Program-made: the position numbers and the translations under genes | The notes under the pieces: generated by a model | Told to the model about the DNA's origin: nothing | The model's database searches: none | What the model saw: only the letters and a program-made list of their open reading frames with translations | In this document: one piece after another, positions 1-8,832 of the stretch | Layout: each line of letters begins with the position of its first letter | Position numbering within the stretch: the stretch's first letter is position 1 | NCBI GenBank assembly: GCA_020631215.1 | Contig: JAHDHS010000003.1 | Span: 12,971 to 76,970 of the forward strand | DNA length: 64,000 nucleotides | From: Hellea sp. | GTDB lineage: Bacteria; Pseudomonadota; Alphaproteobacteria; Caulobacterales; Maricaulaceae | Direction: 5' to 3'

Positions 1-43
1 ATCCGTCACTGCGTGACACCTTCTCCCTCAAGGGAGAAGGAGA
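1..43. repeat. Dispersed intergenic palindromic repeat, copy 1
   Basis: The first 43 bases contain a short hairpin (CCTTCTCCC, two bases, GGGAGAAGG) preceded by ATCCGTCAC. The same elements recur in reverse orientation at 53634-53698, with extra sequence between ATCCGTCAC and the hairpin. It lies downstream of rpsU and looks like an extragenic palindromic repeat. It may be cut by the window edge. Confidence 0.55.
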
Positions 44-81
44 TTTTTTTAGGGCTGTCATCGATAAACAATTCACGCAAC

Positions 82-106
82 AAAAAAAGCGTCCCGAGGG
101 ACGCTT
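82..106 (-). terminator. Rho-independent terminator of rpsU
   Basis: Read on the minus strand there is a 9-bp perfect stem AAGCGTCCC/GGGACGCTT with a 2-base loop, followed by a run of T. It starts about 25 bases after the rpsU stop codon, so it is the expected end of that transcript. Confidence 0.9.
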
Positions 107-131
107 CGTCATTTGAAAATATTTGCGGGCC

Positions 132-368
132 TTAGCGGCGGCGCGTTTTTTTCTTCGTCGGGATCAAGCCTTCGATCTGGGCGCGTTTACGGGCCAGTTT
201 GCGGGCGCGGCGGACGGCTTCGGCCTGTTCGCGGACACGCTTTTCGGACGGCTTTTCATAATGCTTACGCGCTTTCATTTCGCGCAGGATGCCTTCGTTC
301 TGAAGTTTTTTCTTCAGAGCGCGCAGGGCCTGATCAACATTATTTTGACGGACGTAGATTTCAACCAT
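132..368 (-). CDS. rpsU: 30S ribosomal protein bS21
   Basis: A 78-residue, strongly basic protein that begins [20 protein letters not shown], the typical start of bS21, and ends in a Lys/Arg-rich tail (TKKKTRRR). bS21 binds the small ribosomal subunit near the 3' end of 16S rRNA and helps initiation. Length fits the family (about 70-80 residues). It appears to be a single-gene transcript: a strong terminator follows at 82-106 and a divergent hydrolase gene starts at 543. A stem-loop lies in its probable leader at 401-423. The SD before the start is weak (GAAG, about 6 bases upstream). Confidence 0.96.
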   Translation of the reverse strand: MVEIYVRQNNVDQALRALKKKLQNEGILREMKARKHYEKPSEKRVREQAEAVRRARKLARKRAQIEGLIPTKKKTRRR

Positions 369-400
369 GTGGTCTTCAACTCATTTCTAATTCAAAATTA

Positions 401-423
401 AAGGCCCTGCTACCGAGGGCCTT
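401..423 (-). promoter_or_regulatory. Stem-loop in the probable rpsU leader
   Basis: AAGGCCCT and AGGGCCTT form a perfect 8-bp stem with a 7-base loop, 33 bases before the rpsU start codon on the minus strand. It is followed on that strand by a T-rich stretch (TTTAATTTT), so it has the form of an attenuator or weak terminator. There is no gene to its right on the minus strand for it to terminate. A regulatory role is an inference. Confidence 0.35.
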
Positions 424-542
424 GGAATGAGCGGCTTCTAGCGGGCGAAACAGGCCGCGTAAAGGGCAATATGCCAGAAAAAACGACCCCTATGCAGGTT
501 TAAGGGGCTGTTTTTGCGGTATTTTGGCGTAAAAGGGCGTTT

Positions 543-1484
543 ATGAATTTTGACCAACCACGATATATTCATTCCGATAAATTCAAAATCGCGACCTATG
601 CCGATGGCCCGACGAATGGGACGCCGCTGATTCTGATCCATGGCTGGCCGGAAATCGCCTATAGCTGGAAGCCGGTTATTCCGGCCCTGACGGCGGCGGG
701 ATATCGCGTGATTTGTTATGATCTGCGCGGCTTTGGATGGTCGGATAATCCTATCGAAGATGAGCATTACGCCATGCCGCAATTGGTCGCCGATCTGGAA
801 GCCGTCATGGACGCGTATGGGGTAGAGCAGGGCACAATTGTTGGCCATGATTGGGGCGGGTCGATTGTCTGGCATGCCGCGCGGATGATCAGCCACCGGG
901 TCAACCGCGTGATTGGAATTTGTGTGCCGCATACAGCCCGCGCGCCAGTGCCGCCGCTTAAGATTATTGAGAAACGATCCGGTGATGATCATTACTTTAT
1001 CGAATATCTGAAACGCCCGGATGAGGTCGCGCGTCTTTATGCCAAAGACCCGGATGCGTTTTTCCGGCTGTTGTTTCGCACAACGCCGGATGGGGCCAAG
1101 CTGGGGCCGGATGTGACCTCGATCCCAAAGAATTTTGAAGCGTTCCTGAAAGCGGGCGCGCCGGAGGTGAAAGGCGGGCTGCTTCATGGCGGTGACCGGG
1201 CGATGTTTGTGAAAGGCTATTGGCGATCCGGCTTTCGGGCGGGGATGAATCTCTACCGCAATATTGATGAAAACTGGCGCCTCTCAGAGGGGATGAGTGA
1301 CCGGATCACGCAGCCCGTGCTGATGATCAGCCCGGAGCGAGATTTGCTCCTGCCGCCGGAGTTGACTGACCCAATGGTCAAGATGGTGCCAAATTTAACG
1401 CGGGTAAGAATTCCGGATTGCGGTCATTGGGCCATGTGGGACGCGCCGGATGATCTGACGCGTCACATGTTGAACTGGCTTTAA
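543..1484 (+). CDS. Alpha/beta hydrolase, epoxide-hydrolase-like
   Basis: A 313-residue alpha/beta hydrolase. The oxyanion segment HGWPE is at residues 33-37 and the nucleophile elbow GHDWGG at 101-106, which makes Asp103 the likely nucleophile. The C-terminal DCGHWAMWD carries the catalytic His. An Asp nucleophile with HGWPE and YSW is typical of epoxide hydrolases and the related dehalogenases, which open their substrate through a covalent ester intermediate. No signal peptide is visible, so it is probably cytoplasmic. It is divergent from rpsU and convergent with the amidohydrolase gene (21-base gap). The real substrate cannot be read from the sequence; haloalkane or fluoroacetate dehalogenation are alternatives. 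Confidence 0.85.
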   Translation: MNFDQPRYIHSDKFKIATYADGPTNGTPLILIHGWPEIAYSWKPVIPALTAAGYRVICYDLRGFGWSDNPIEDEHYAMPQLVADLEAVMDAYGVEQGTIVGHDWGGSIVWHAARMISHRVNRVIGICVPHTARAPVPPLKIIEKRSGDDHYFIEYLKRPDEVARLYAKDPDAFFRLLFRTTPDGAKLGPDVTSIPKNFEAFLKAGAPEVKGGLLHGGDRAMFVKGYWRSGFRAGMNLYRNIDENWRLSEGMSDRITQPVLMISPERDLLLPPELTDPMVKMVPNLTRVRIPDCGHWAMWDAPDDLTRHMLNWL

Positions 1485-1505
1485 CTCGCGAGGGGTTTGC
1501 TACGC

Positions 1506-4500
1506 TTACTCCCACCAATAGGGGGCGCGTTCGGCATCTCCGGTATGGACTTCATTCATGGTTTTTGCCTCATAGAGACGTCCGCCCAGCATCACATGTT
1601 CGATGGTTTCTGTGTTGCGGATGTCATCCAGCGGATTCTCTGACAGGATAACCAGATCCGCCAGCTTGCCGGATTCCAGGCTGCCGATGTCTTTATCAAA
1701 ACCAAGGTGCCGAGCGGGCTCTGTGGTTGCTGTGCGCAGGGCTTGCAGCGGGCTCATACCGCCGCGGGCAAAGCTCCACATTTCCCAATGGGCGGCGAGG
1801 CCTTCGCGCTGTCCATGCGCGCCGATGGAGACGGGCACGCCCGCCTCTAACAGCTGCTTGGACACTGCGCCCGCTTTGGCGTCGGCATAATCCTCGGCCG
1901 GGGCCATTTGCCGGCGCACAGAGCGGCCTTGCAAGATGGTCGGCGGAACATGCTTGGACAGGATCGGATGTTTCCAGACATCGCTTTCCTGATAATAATA
2001 ATCCTCGCCGCGCACGCCGCCATAGGTCACGGCCAGCGTTGGGACATAGGCCACATTGGTTTGGCTGAACATCTGGATGACATCGTCATAGATCGCCATT
2101 TGCGGTAGGTTGTGCTCCACGGAGGTATTCCCGTCCTGCACCAGGCTCATATCCATGTGATAGAGTGAGCCGCCTTCGGCCACGACAATCAAATCATGTT
2201 CCCGCGCGGCCTTGACGACCTGCTGGCGTTGATCCCGGCGGGGTTGGTTATAGTTTTTCACGCCATGCGCGCCTTGCCCCGCCAGACGCGAGACATGTTC
2301 CTCGGCGTCTTCTGCGCTTTGGATATTGGCAAAGAAGCCCGGCGCTTTGGCGCCATAGATAACCTCGCCCGTCGAATAAGTCCGCGGGGCCAGAAGCATC
2401 CCGGCTTTTTGCATTTCGCCTGCTGTGAAGATTTCACTGGCGCGGCTGGACGGGTCGAAAATGGTTGTTACGCCCAGCGCCAAAGTCGCGATAGCTTTCC
2501 AGTTTTGCTGCGGAATTAATTCATCCGTGCCTTGCGGGCCATGGGCATGGGCATCAATAAAGCCCGGAACGATGGTCTTGCCTTCCAGATCGATGGTTGT
2601 GACCTCTCGGTCGCTTACATCAATGCTCTCACCAATCGCCACGATCCGGTCGCCATCGACCAAAATGCTGCCATTTTCAATCACGCCGCCATCGTCACCT
2701 TTCATCGTGATCAGGCGGGCATTGGTCAGCATGACCTTACCCGAAGGCTTGTCGGTTTTGACCTTGTAAGACAGCGATGACGTGGCTTCGGAGACGGGCT
2801 CAAATTCATCATCCGCCATTTCATCCTTGGAGACTCTGTATAAATCCGGCCCCAGCGTCCAGAAGAGTGTATTATCTGTGCTCCAGCTCGGATAGGTCGC
2901 GCCGCCCTGACTGACTTTGGTCACGGGCAGCGCCCCTGTTTTCATTCCTGCGCCCACATTTTGCGGCCCCGTCAGTAATGGCATGACATAAAGATTATAG
3001 TTCTCGCGATAGGCCACCATAGAGCCGTCCGGGCTGACGTGATAGCTTTGCGCCATCTTGGAACTGGCATGTTTGCGCTCATCATCGCCCAGTAGATTAG
3101 TAGAGACGAGGGTGCTTTTCTGATCGATATTTTTGGTAAAGAAGACCCGAAGCTCGTCGCCGTCAAAATGCGGCTCACTGCCGGATTTGGAAAGGCGCAC
3201 CGGATTGCGCTGTTCCAGATCCATGATGAACAAGCCTGTGTCAGACGACCATTGATCCGAGGTCAAAAATCCGCCGCCGCCTTTTTCATAGGTGATAAAA
3301 TCACCGGAGGGCGAGAATTCCGGGCGCCTATAATGGCCCGGCGATGTTGTGACTGTATTGATCTTGCGGCTGCCGACATTGATCGTATGAATGGCGCCCA
3401 GATCATTGTCATCCCAAGTGACAAAAGCGATCGTTTTGCCGTCCCGCGACCAAGCCGGATAAAGCTCCCTGACATTGGCCGGTAATTTTGTCAGAGGCCG
3501 GACATTGCCGGACTTTACCCCGCGAAAATAAAGCTTGCCAAGGCTTTCAAAGACCAGCTGTTTCCCATCCGGGCTGACTTTCACGAAGCGTGGCATACGG
3601 GTTTTAAATTCCTGCGGCGCGACCTCCACGCTGGGGCGCGGGGCGTCCATGACGGTGCGCGTATCCGCGACCTTAAACTCAATGTGATCCACGTCGCCGC
3701 TTTCGACATCGACCTTATGAATCAAACCTTTGGCCCAGAAATAGAGCGATTTTCCATCCGGGCTGTAATCCATATTGGGATACATGCCCTGAACGCCCCA
3801 AGTCTCCTGCATGTCCTGATCCAGATGATCAAAGACCATACGCTCTTCGCCGGATTCCAGATTTTTGATGAAGAGCTGCGACTCAGCCCGTACGCGTTTC
3901 ACATAGGCAATGTGCTTGCCATCGGGTGAGGGCGTCGGCCGCACCGCCCCGCCAGCGCCGCCAACGGCATTGGTGATTTCGCCCGTTTCCATATCATAGC
4001 GCTTGATCCGGAAGAGCTCTGTGTTGGAGTCCTGCGCATATTCAAAAATCGGCCCTGAGGTGATGTTCTGGCTGTAATAGACATAATCGCCATCCGGGCT
4101 GAACATCGGCTCGCCGAGTTCTTTCTGGTGAGCTTCGGATGGTTTTTTCACCAGCTGCACACCGGACCCGCCATTGATGTGATACATCCAAACCTCACCC
4201 ACACCGAGCGAGCGAGACGTCGTAAAGTGCTTGCGGGCGGCAATGTAGTCGCCGCTTGGGTGCCATGTCGGATTATTCAGAAGGCGAAAGCTTTCTTCGG
4301 TGATTTGTTTTTTATTTTCACCATCACGGTCCATCACCCAGATATTGTCTCCGCCCGCACGGTCAGAGGTGAAGGCAATTTTCGATCCATCCGGTGAGAA
4401 ACGGGGCTGGTATTCCCACGCCATCCCGGCCGAAATGTTGGTCGCTTTGCCGCCGCCGGCCGGCATAGTGTAGATATCGCCCAGCATATCAAAGGCGATT

Positions 4501-4976
4501 GTCTTGCCATCAGGCGAGACATCCAGGCTCATCCATGTGCCTTCAGTGACGTTTATATCGATCTCGCGTTTGTCACCGGGCGGGTTCATGACATCCCATT
4601 TTTCGTCTTTTTCCTCGGTGGTTTCCTCGCCCGCTTCATTGGCATTGGCGTCTGCCAGTTTGGCATCCAAAGCCATTTTGGCGTCGGATTTTGCTTTCAT
4701 TTTTTCGGCTTGGGCTTTGGCTTTTTCGGCACGGGCTTTTGCTTTTTCAGAGCGGGCTTTGGCGCGCTCGCGAAATTCCTCTGCGCGCTTTAGTCTTTCC
4801 TCTTCGGCTTTCGTTTCTTCGGCTTTGACTTTTTCAGCCTTGGCTTTTTCGGCTTTTACCTCTGCGGGTTTATCCGTTTTGACAGATGTTTTATGTGGGT
4901 GGTCGGCTGTGGCCGAGACGGCAAAGGCCCCAATAATGGCTGCGCCGCCTAGTAAAACTGCTTTAAATGATGTCAT
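1506..4976 (-). CDS. Secreted TolB-like propeller/amidohydrolase fusion protein
   Basis: A 1156-residue exported protein. Residues 1-24 form a signal peptide (hydrophobic core ending SATA). Residues about 28-115 are a low-complexity Lys/Ala/Glu stretch built on KAKAEK-like units, probably a long charged helix. Residues about 140-690 hold repeated blades with SPDGK and WSRDG motifs, as in TolB/DPP4-type beta-propellers. Residues about 735-1140 form a metal-dependent amidohydrolase with the HAH motif at about 809-811, after GKTIVPGFIDAHAHG. This propeller-amidohydrolase architecture is known in secreted bacterial proteins, and cyclic peptide or imide bonds are plausible substrates. SD and start: GGAG lies 8 bases before the ATG. 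The charged insert is unusual and similar in flavour to the gene at 7502-8029. Confidence 0.9.
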   Translation of the reverse strand: MTSFKAVLLGGAAIIGAFAVSATADHPHKTSVKTDKPAEVKAEKAKAEKVKAEETKAEEERLKRAEEFRERAKARSEKAKARAEKAKAQAEKMKAKSDAKMALDAKLADANANEAGEETTEEKDEKWDVMNPPGDKREIDINVTEGTWMSLDVSPDGKTIAFDMLGDIYTMPAGGGKATNISAGMAWEYQPRFSPDGSKIAFTSDRAGGDNIWVMDRDGENKKQITEESFRLLNNPTWHPSGDYIAARKHFTTSRSLGVGEVWMYHINGGSGVQLVKKPSEAHQKELGEPMFSPDGDYVYYSQNITSGPIFEYAQDSNTELFRIKRYDMETGEITNAVGGAGGAVRPTPSPDGKHIAYVKRVRAESQLFIKNLESGEERMVFDHLDQDMQETWGVQGMYPNMDYSPDGKSLYFWAKGLIHKVDVESGDVDHIEFKVADTRTVMDAPRPSVEVAPQEFKTRMPRFVKVSPDGKQLVFESLGKLYFRGVKSGNVRPLTKLPANVRELYPAWSRDGKTIAFVTWDDNDLGAIHTINVGSRKINTVTTSPGHYRRPEFSPSGDFITYEKGGGGFLTSDQWSSDTGLFIMDLEQRNPVRLSKSGSEPHFDGDELRVFFTKNIDQKSTLVSTNLLGDDERKHASSKMAQSYHVSPDGSMVAYRENYNLYVMPLLTGPQNVGAGMKTGALPVTKVSQGGATYPSWSTDNTLFWTLGPDLYRVSKDEMADDEFEPVSEATSSLSYKVKTDKPSGKVMLTNARLITMKGDDGGVIENGSILVDGDRIVAIGESIDVSDREVTTIDLEGKTIVPGFIDAHAHGPQGTDELIPQQNWKAIATLALGVTTIFDPSSRASEIFTAGEMQKAGMLLAPRTYSTGEVIYGAKAPGFFANIQSAEDAEEHVSRLAGQGAHGVKNYNQPRRDQRQQVVKAAREHDLIVVAEGGSLYHMDMSLVQDGNTSVEHNLPQMAIYDDVIQMFSQTNVAYVPTLAVTYGGVRGEDYYYQESDVWKHPILSKHVPPTILQGRSVRRQMAPAEDYADAKAGAVSKQLLEAGVPVSIGAHGQREGLAAHWEMWSFARGGMSPLQALRTATTEPARHLGFDKDIGSLESGKLADLVILSENPLDDIRNTETIEHVMLGGRLYEAKTMNEVHTGDAERAPYWWE

Positions 4977-5056
4977 GACTCATCTCCCTTAGAATCGGGT
5001 CTAAACATTGTGGGGCAGTCCGTCATCCAGACTCGCGCCGCAGGGGAAAGCTTTGA

Positions 5057-6421
5057 TTAAAAACGTCCCGCCGCGCCGAGGAAAACCACGGGGGTTTCGC
5101 TACCATCTTTGGCAACCGCGCTGACGCCAAAGAAATAATTGTCGATCACCAGATTGGTGAACTCCCATTCATTGACCTGCCCAACAAAGCGCGAATGTGT
5201 CCATTCCGGCTCAGTCGTCAAACGCCAATGCACGCGATAACCCGCCAGATTGCCCGCATTTTTCGGGGTTTCCCATGTCAGCTTGGCGGAGGGTTTGACA
5301 GCCCCGCTCGCTTCGACATTCACAGGAAAGGGCGGCGACCCCGCCATACCCGCCAGCGTAATGGCGTTGAGTGCCGTCAGCTTGGCCGCGTAATCGGCAT
5401 TCACACCGTCCATCGTGTCGCCATATGTGGTTCCGTTTTCAGTTCGCAAATCCTGATGCTGGCGGTCATAATGTTCATGGACTTCCATGATGCGCACGCC
5501 GGGAATGCCGACTTTGTTAAACGGGCGGTGGTGGCCACCGCGTCCAAATCGATCCAGTCGATAGACCATCATGACATCCAGATTGGTCATATATTGATCG
5601 GCTTGGGCCTTAATATAACGGGCCAGATTACGGGACGGGCTGTCCACTTCACCGCCCGTAAAGCGGCGGCGGCGGGCTTCGTCTTCGGTCTCATTGGCGC
5701 GTGTGCCTTCGGAGAAAACGCGGACAGTGGAATTATCAATCACTCCGTCTATGCCCGCAATGTTTGAAATCATATCATTATTCAGAACGCCTTTGATTTC
5801 CCAACCTTCTTTTAGGGCATGGGCGGCCACGATTTCTCCGCCAAACAGACCCTGTTCCTCGCCGGATAGGCCCGCATAGATGATAGAGCCCGCATATTTA
5901 CGCTAGGACAAAATACGCGCCGCCTCAATCGTGCCCGCCATACCGGAGGCGTTGTCATTTGCGCCGGGGCTGTCAGAGGTGCCGTTCAGCGGATCGGTCA
6001 CGCGGCTGTCAATATCACCGCTCATCATGACATAGCGGTTGGGGTCAGTTGTGCCGCGCTGAATGGCCAGCACAGAGACAACTTCCGTCGGTTCGGGGAT
6101 GCGGCGCTCACCTGCGATCGTGTCGCTGACATAGATTACCTCCAAACAGCCTCCGCAATCCTTTGAAATCTTTTTAAACTCGGCAAAAATCCAGCGCCTT
6201 GCCGCCCCAATACCGCGCGTGTCGCTCTCTGTTTCAGAGAGTGTATGGCGTGTGCCAAAGTCAACGAGCGTTTGAATGTCATCCCGAATGCGATCAGCCG
6301 AGGGTTCAGTCGCGATCTCATACAGATCCTGCACTTCCGAGGGCGGAGTGGTCTCAATCGTGTGAGCTATCGCCAAGGGGGCCGCCAAAAGCAAAGCCGA
6401 AGCCAGTAAAAGATGTTTCAT
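5057..6421 (-). pseudogene. M28 family zinc peptidase interrupted by an in-frame amber codon
   Basis: Two open segments in the same frame (6421-5906 and 5902-5057) are separated only by TAG at 5903-5905. The joined reading is AARILS-stop-RKYAGSIIYAGLSGEEQ, which continues the M28 fold without a gap, so one base change (for example from CAG or AAG) explains the break. Residues 1-19 are a signal peptide. Metal and catalytic motifs are GDIDSR, GANDNASG, SGEEQGL and a C-terminal HEHYD. The first ligand position has Asp where many M28 enzymes have His. A fibronectin-III-like tail follows. The downstream part has a GTG at 5830 but lacks the signal peptide. It starts 3 bases after the desaturase stop. 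A sequencing error or readthrough are alternatives. Confidence 0.85.
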
Positions 6422-6423
6422 AT

Positions 6424-7332
6424 TTATCCTGTCGCCGCGAGTTTCAGAACAGTGCCATAGCCGCGCTGTATTTCCATTTCACCATGATGAGGCTGCATAG
6501 CCTTGTGCAAGGCTTTCAGCCGGTAACAGGGCACGAACATAAAGGCGTGATGTTCGACGTGATAATTCACCCAATAAGGGCCAAAGAATATCCGCTCCAG
6601 CCAGTTGATTTGTGTCGTGCGGGCATGGGTGAGGGGATTATCATCCGTAGTCGTCATGCCGTGTTCGGCGATATTGCGCAGCCGCAGGACGAAGAAAAAC
6701 CATGTGAAAAGTGGGGCCAGCCATAGTGTGGGATAAAGCCACCAATATCCGGTCAAAGCCAGCCCGCCAAACAGCACAGCGTTTGTGATCAAATAAGGCC
6801 AGGGTGAGGATTTTTGAAAGGCATCCGAGCCCTCAATGGCGGGAGCTTCGCCGTGTTTCATTTTCAGGCTGGCCAGACGCAGGCGCAGGAATGTTTGCCC
6901 CGTCAGATCGCGGATAAATTTGCGCCGCAGGCTTGCTTTGGATGTAGGAAACTTGGCAGATAAAGGCAGGTCAGGGTCTTGCTCGCTTTGGGCATATCGG
7001 TGATGAACGAGGTGATATTTGCGGTAGCCAGCCAGATCCCCGCCATAAGGCGCGCCGAGCAACCATTTGCCAACAAATTCATTTAAGCTCTTGGTTTTAA
7101 ACAAAATTCCATGGGCTGCGTCGTGCATCAAAATAGCCATTCCGTGCTGACGTGACCCAATCAGAAGGAAGGCCAGAATGAAGGTCAAAGGGTTCGGCCA
7201 GATGACAAACAGGGCCATAGACGCAAACACCACACCCCAAACATGAAAGACCAGCCACGCCCCCCAGAGGTCAGAGCGTTTAGCCAGCTGCCTCAGCTGC
7301 GCCTTTGGAATATATGAGGTACTGGCACCCAT
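6424..7332 (-). CDS. Membrane fatty-acid desaturase
   Basis: A 302-residue membrane protein with the three histidine boxes of the di-iron desaturase/hydroxylase family: HDAAH at 70-74, HLVHH at 107-111 and HVEHH at 258-262. Hydrophobic segments occur near 25-60, 180-200 and 203-217. Such enzymes use O2 to introduce double bonds or hydroxyls into acyl chains or related lipids at the membrane; the exact substrate is not evident (carotenoid or sphingolipid types are possible). I start at the ATG at 7332; a TTG at 7356 would add 8 residues. It is followed after 3 bases by the broken M28 peptidase, so the two were probably cotranscribed. Confidence 0.88.
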   Translation of the reverse strand: MGASTSYIPKAQLRQLAKRSDLWGAWLVFHVWGVVFASMALFVIWPNPLTFILAFLLIGSRQHGMAILMHDAAHGILFKTKSLNEFVGKWLLGAPYGGDLAGYRKYHLVHHRYAQSEQDPDLPLSAKFPTSKASLRRKFIRDLTGQTFLRLRLASLKMKHGEAPAIEGSDAFQKSSPWPYLITNAVLFGGLALTGYWWLYPTLWLAPLFTWFFFVLRLRNIAEHGMTTTDDNPLTHARTTQINWLERIFFGPYWVNYHVEHHAFMFVPCYRLKALHKAMQPHHGEMEIQRGYGTVLKLAATG

Positions 7333-7370
7333 CCCTGTTCTCTGCCCTGCCTGCAAGGCAGTGTCAATTC

Positions 7371-7413
7371 AGCACTCTGTGAAGTGCTCTGCCGAAGATG
7401 ACAAGAGTGTCAT
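7371..7413. promoter_or_regulatory. Two short inverted repeats upstream of the desaturase gene
   Basis: AGCACT-N6-AGTGCT (7371-7388) and ATGACA-N4-TGTCAT (7398-7413) are two perfect 6-bp dyads, 39 and 66 bases upstream of the desaturase start. They could be operator sites. I see no match to a named regulator. Confidence 0.3.
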
Positions 7414-7451
7414 GCCTAGACTGAGAGTTCTAACGTATCAGCTTGGCTTAC

Positions 7452-7478
7452 AATAAAACGCCCGCTTAGAAGCGGGCG
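7452..7478 (-). terminator. Rho-independent terminator of the Lys/Met-rich secreted protein gene
   Basis: On the minus strand a 9-bp stem CGCCCGCTT/AAGCGGGCG with a 2-base loop is followed by TTTTATTG. It lies 23 bases after the stop of the gene at 7502-8029. Confidence 0.88.
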
Positions 7479-7501
7479 AATTGGCTTTGGGTGGTGGCAG
7501 C

Positions 7502-8029
7502 TTACCAGTTCCAATCACCGGTTATTAGGCAGGTGCCGTTTGGCTGGGCTGTGGTTCCAGCGGGGCAGTTTACAGCCTGTGTGCGGCGGGAATTGCGAAT
7601 GGCTTGCTCCGGCAAAGCGCGATCTGTTTCGCGGCCCTCTTTCATTTTCATTCGGTCAGAGCCGTGGCTGCCCATAACGCCATCCGGGTGATGATCGTCT
7701 TTGTGCATTTTGCCTTTGCCTTTGTGCTCTTTCATTTTGCCTTTTTCATGGCCTTCCATGTCGCCTTCCCAATCGCCATCCATGTCATCATCATGGCCTT
7801 TGACCATGTCCTTGCCATGCTTCATTTTGTCTTTGGCCATGTCATGCATATGCTCTTCGGCTTTATCTTTGCCTTTCATTTTCATGTCTTCGGCTTTGGC
7901 CTTGCCTTTGCTTTTCATTTGCTCGGCCTTTGCCTTGCCCTTTGCCTTGTCAGGACCAGCCATTGCGGCGGGTGCGGCTGCCATAGCCAGAGCGGCAGTG
8001 GCCATGATGAGTGTTGTTTTGATTTTCAT
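7502..8029 (-). CDS. Secreted Lys/Met/His/Asp-rich low-complexity protein
   Basis: A 175-residue exported protein of unknown function. Residues 1-24 are a clear signal peptide ending in MAAAPAAMA. The mature N-terminal two thirds is made of KAKGKAKAE-like and MKxKGK units, then a His/Asp/Met-rich part (KHGKDMVKGHDDDMDGD). It has few aromatic residues there and should be disordered or helical. The C-terminal 40 residues differ: they hold two Cys (NCPAGTTAQPNGTC) and end in ITGDWNW. I chose the ATG at 8029 because GGAGGA stands 6 bases before it; a TTG at 8041 is inside that SD. The His/Met/Asp content could bind metal ions, which is only a guess. Its own terminator follows. Confidence 0.8.
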   Translation of the reverse strand: MKIKTTLIMATAALAMAAAPAAMAGPDKAKGKAKAEQMKSKGKAKAEDMKMKGKDKAEEHMHDMAKDKMKHGKDMVKGHDDDMDGDWEGDMEGHEKGKMKEHKGKGKMHKDDHHPDGVMGSHGSDRMKMKEGRETDRALPEQAIRNSRRTQAVNCPAGTTAQPNGTCLITGDWNW

Positions 8030-8163
8030 ATTGTCCTCCAAAATAAAATCATTCCCCCATTAAGGCCTATTGCTAAGCAGAAATGGGATCAAAAAAAAAG
8101 CTAGAAAAGCAGTTTAGACCTCCATAGGAAGGTAAAGCTTCTGTGATCATGAGGGGTGCATTG

Positions 8164-8769
8164 ATGAAACTCTATGATTATTTGCCATCGGGTAATAGCT
8201 ATAAAGTGCGCCTTTTGGCCAGCTATCTGGGTCTGTCTTATGACTGGATTAATCTCGACATCCATAAGGGCGAGACGCAAACTCCCCAATATAAAGCGCT
8301 AAACCCGGCGGGGCAGATACCGCTGCTTGTGCTCGATGATGGCCGCAAAATAGCGGAGAGCAATGCGATCCTATATTTTCTTGCCGAAGGCACGCCTTAT
8401 TTTCCGTGTACTGCCTTTGATCAGGCCAAATGTCTGCAATGGATGTTCTGGGAGCAATATCGTCACGAGCCGAGCATAGCTGTGGCGCGGTTCATCCATA
8501 TGTATAAAGCTGATGAGCGTGCCGATGAATTGCCTCGTCTAATGGAGCGCGGGAATGACGCGTTGTCCGTCATGGATAACCATCTGGCGGAACGTCTATT
8601 TTTTGTCGGAAACGCTCCGACGATCGCGGATATCGCGCTTTACGCCTATACCCATGTGGCGGGCGAGGGTGGGTTTACGCTGTCTGACTATCCGAATGTC
8701 ACAGCATGGCTGGATCGTGTTTCGGACCATCCCAAACATATACGCATCACAGATAAGCCCGCTACATAA
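8164..8769 (+). CDS. Glutathione S-transferase family protein
   Basis: A 201-residue cytosolic GST. The N-terminal thioredoxin-like domain starts MKLYDYLPSGNSYKVRL, with Ser/Asn near residue 10 as candidate catalytic contacts. It includes NPAGQIPLL (cis-Pro loop) and ESNAILYFLAEG (the glutathione gamma-Glu contact). The C-terminal helical domain carries the N-capping motif PTIADIALYAY. Length is normal for the family. GST proteins of this kind conjugate or isomerise electrophiles with glutathione. I start at 8164, where GAGGGG lies about 7 bases upstream; GTG 8143 and ATG 8149 are alternatives. It is divergent from the low-complexity protein and 63 bases before the metallo-beta-lactamase-like gene, possibly cotranscribed with it. 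Confidence 0.9.
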   Translation: MKLYDYLPSGNSYKVRLLASYLGLSYDWINLDIHKGETQTPQYKALNPAGQIPLLVLDDGRKIAESNAILYFLAEGTPYFPCTAFDQAKCLQWMFWEQYRHEPSIAVARFIHMYKADERADELPRLMERGNDALSVMDNHLAERLFFVGNAPTIADIALYAYTHVAGEGGFTLSDYPNVTAWLDRVSDHPKHIRITDKPAT

Positions 8770-8832
8770 ACAGCGTCTTTATTTCGCCATATCATGCGCT
8801 ATATAGCGGGCGAAATAGCAGGGAGTTTACCG

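Noticed and set aside
1506-4976. Two fused neighbouring genes by a lost stop codon
   Set aside because: Propeller-amidohydrolase fusions of this type are known, and the linker is continuous without any change in frame.
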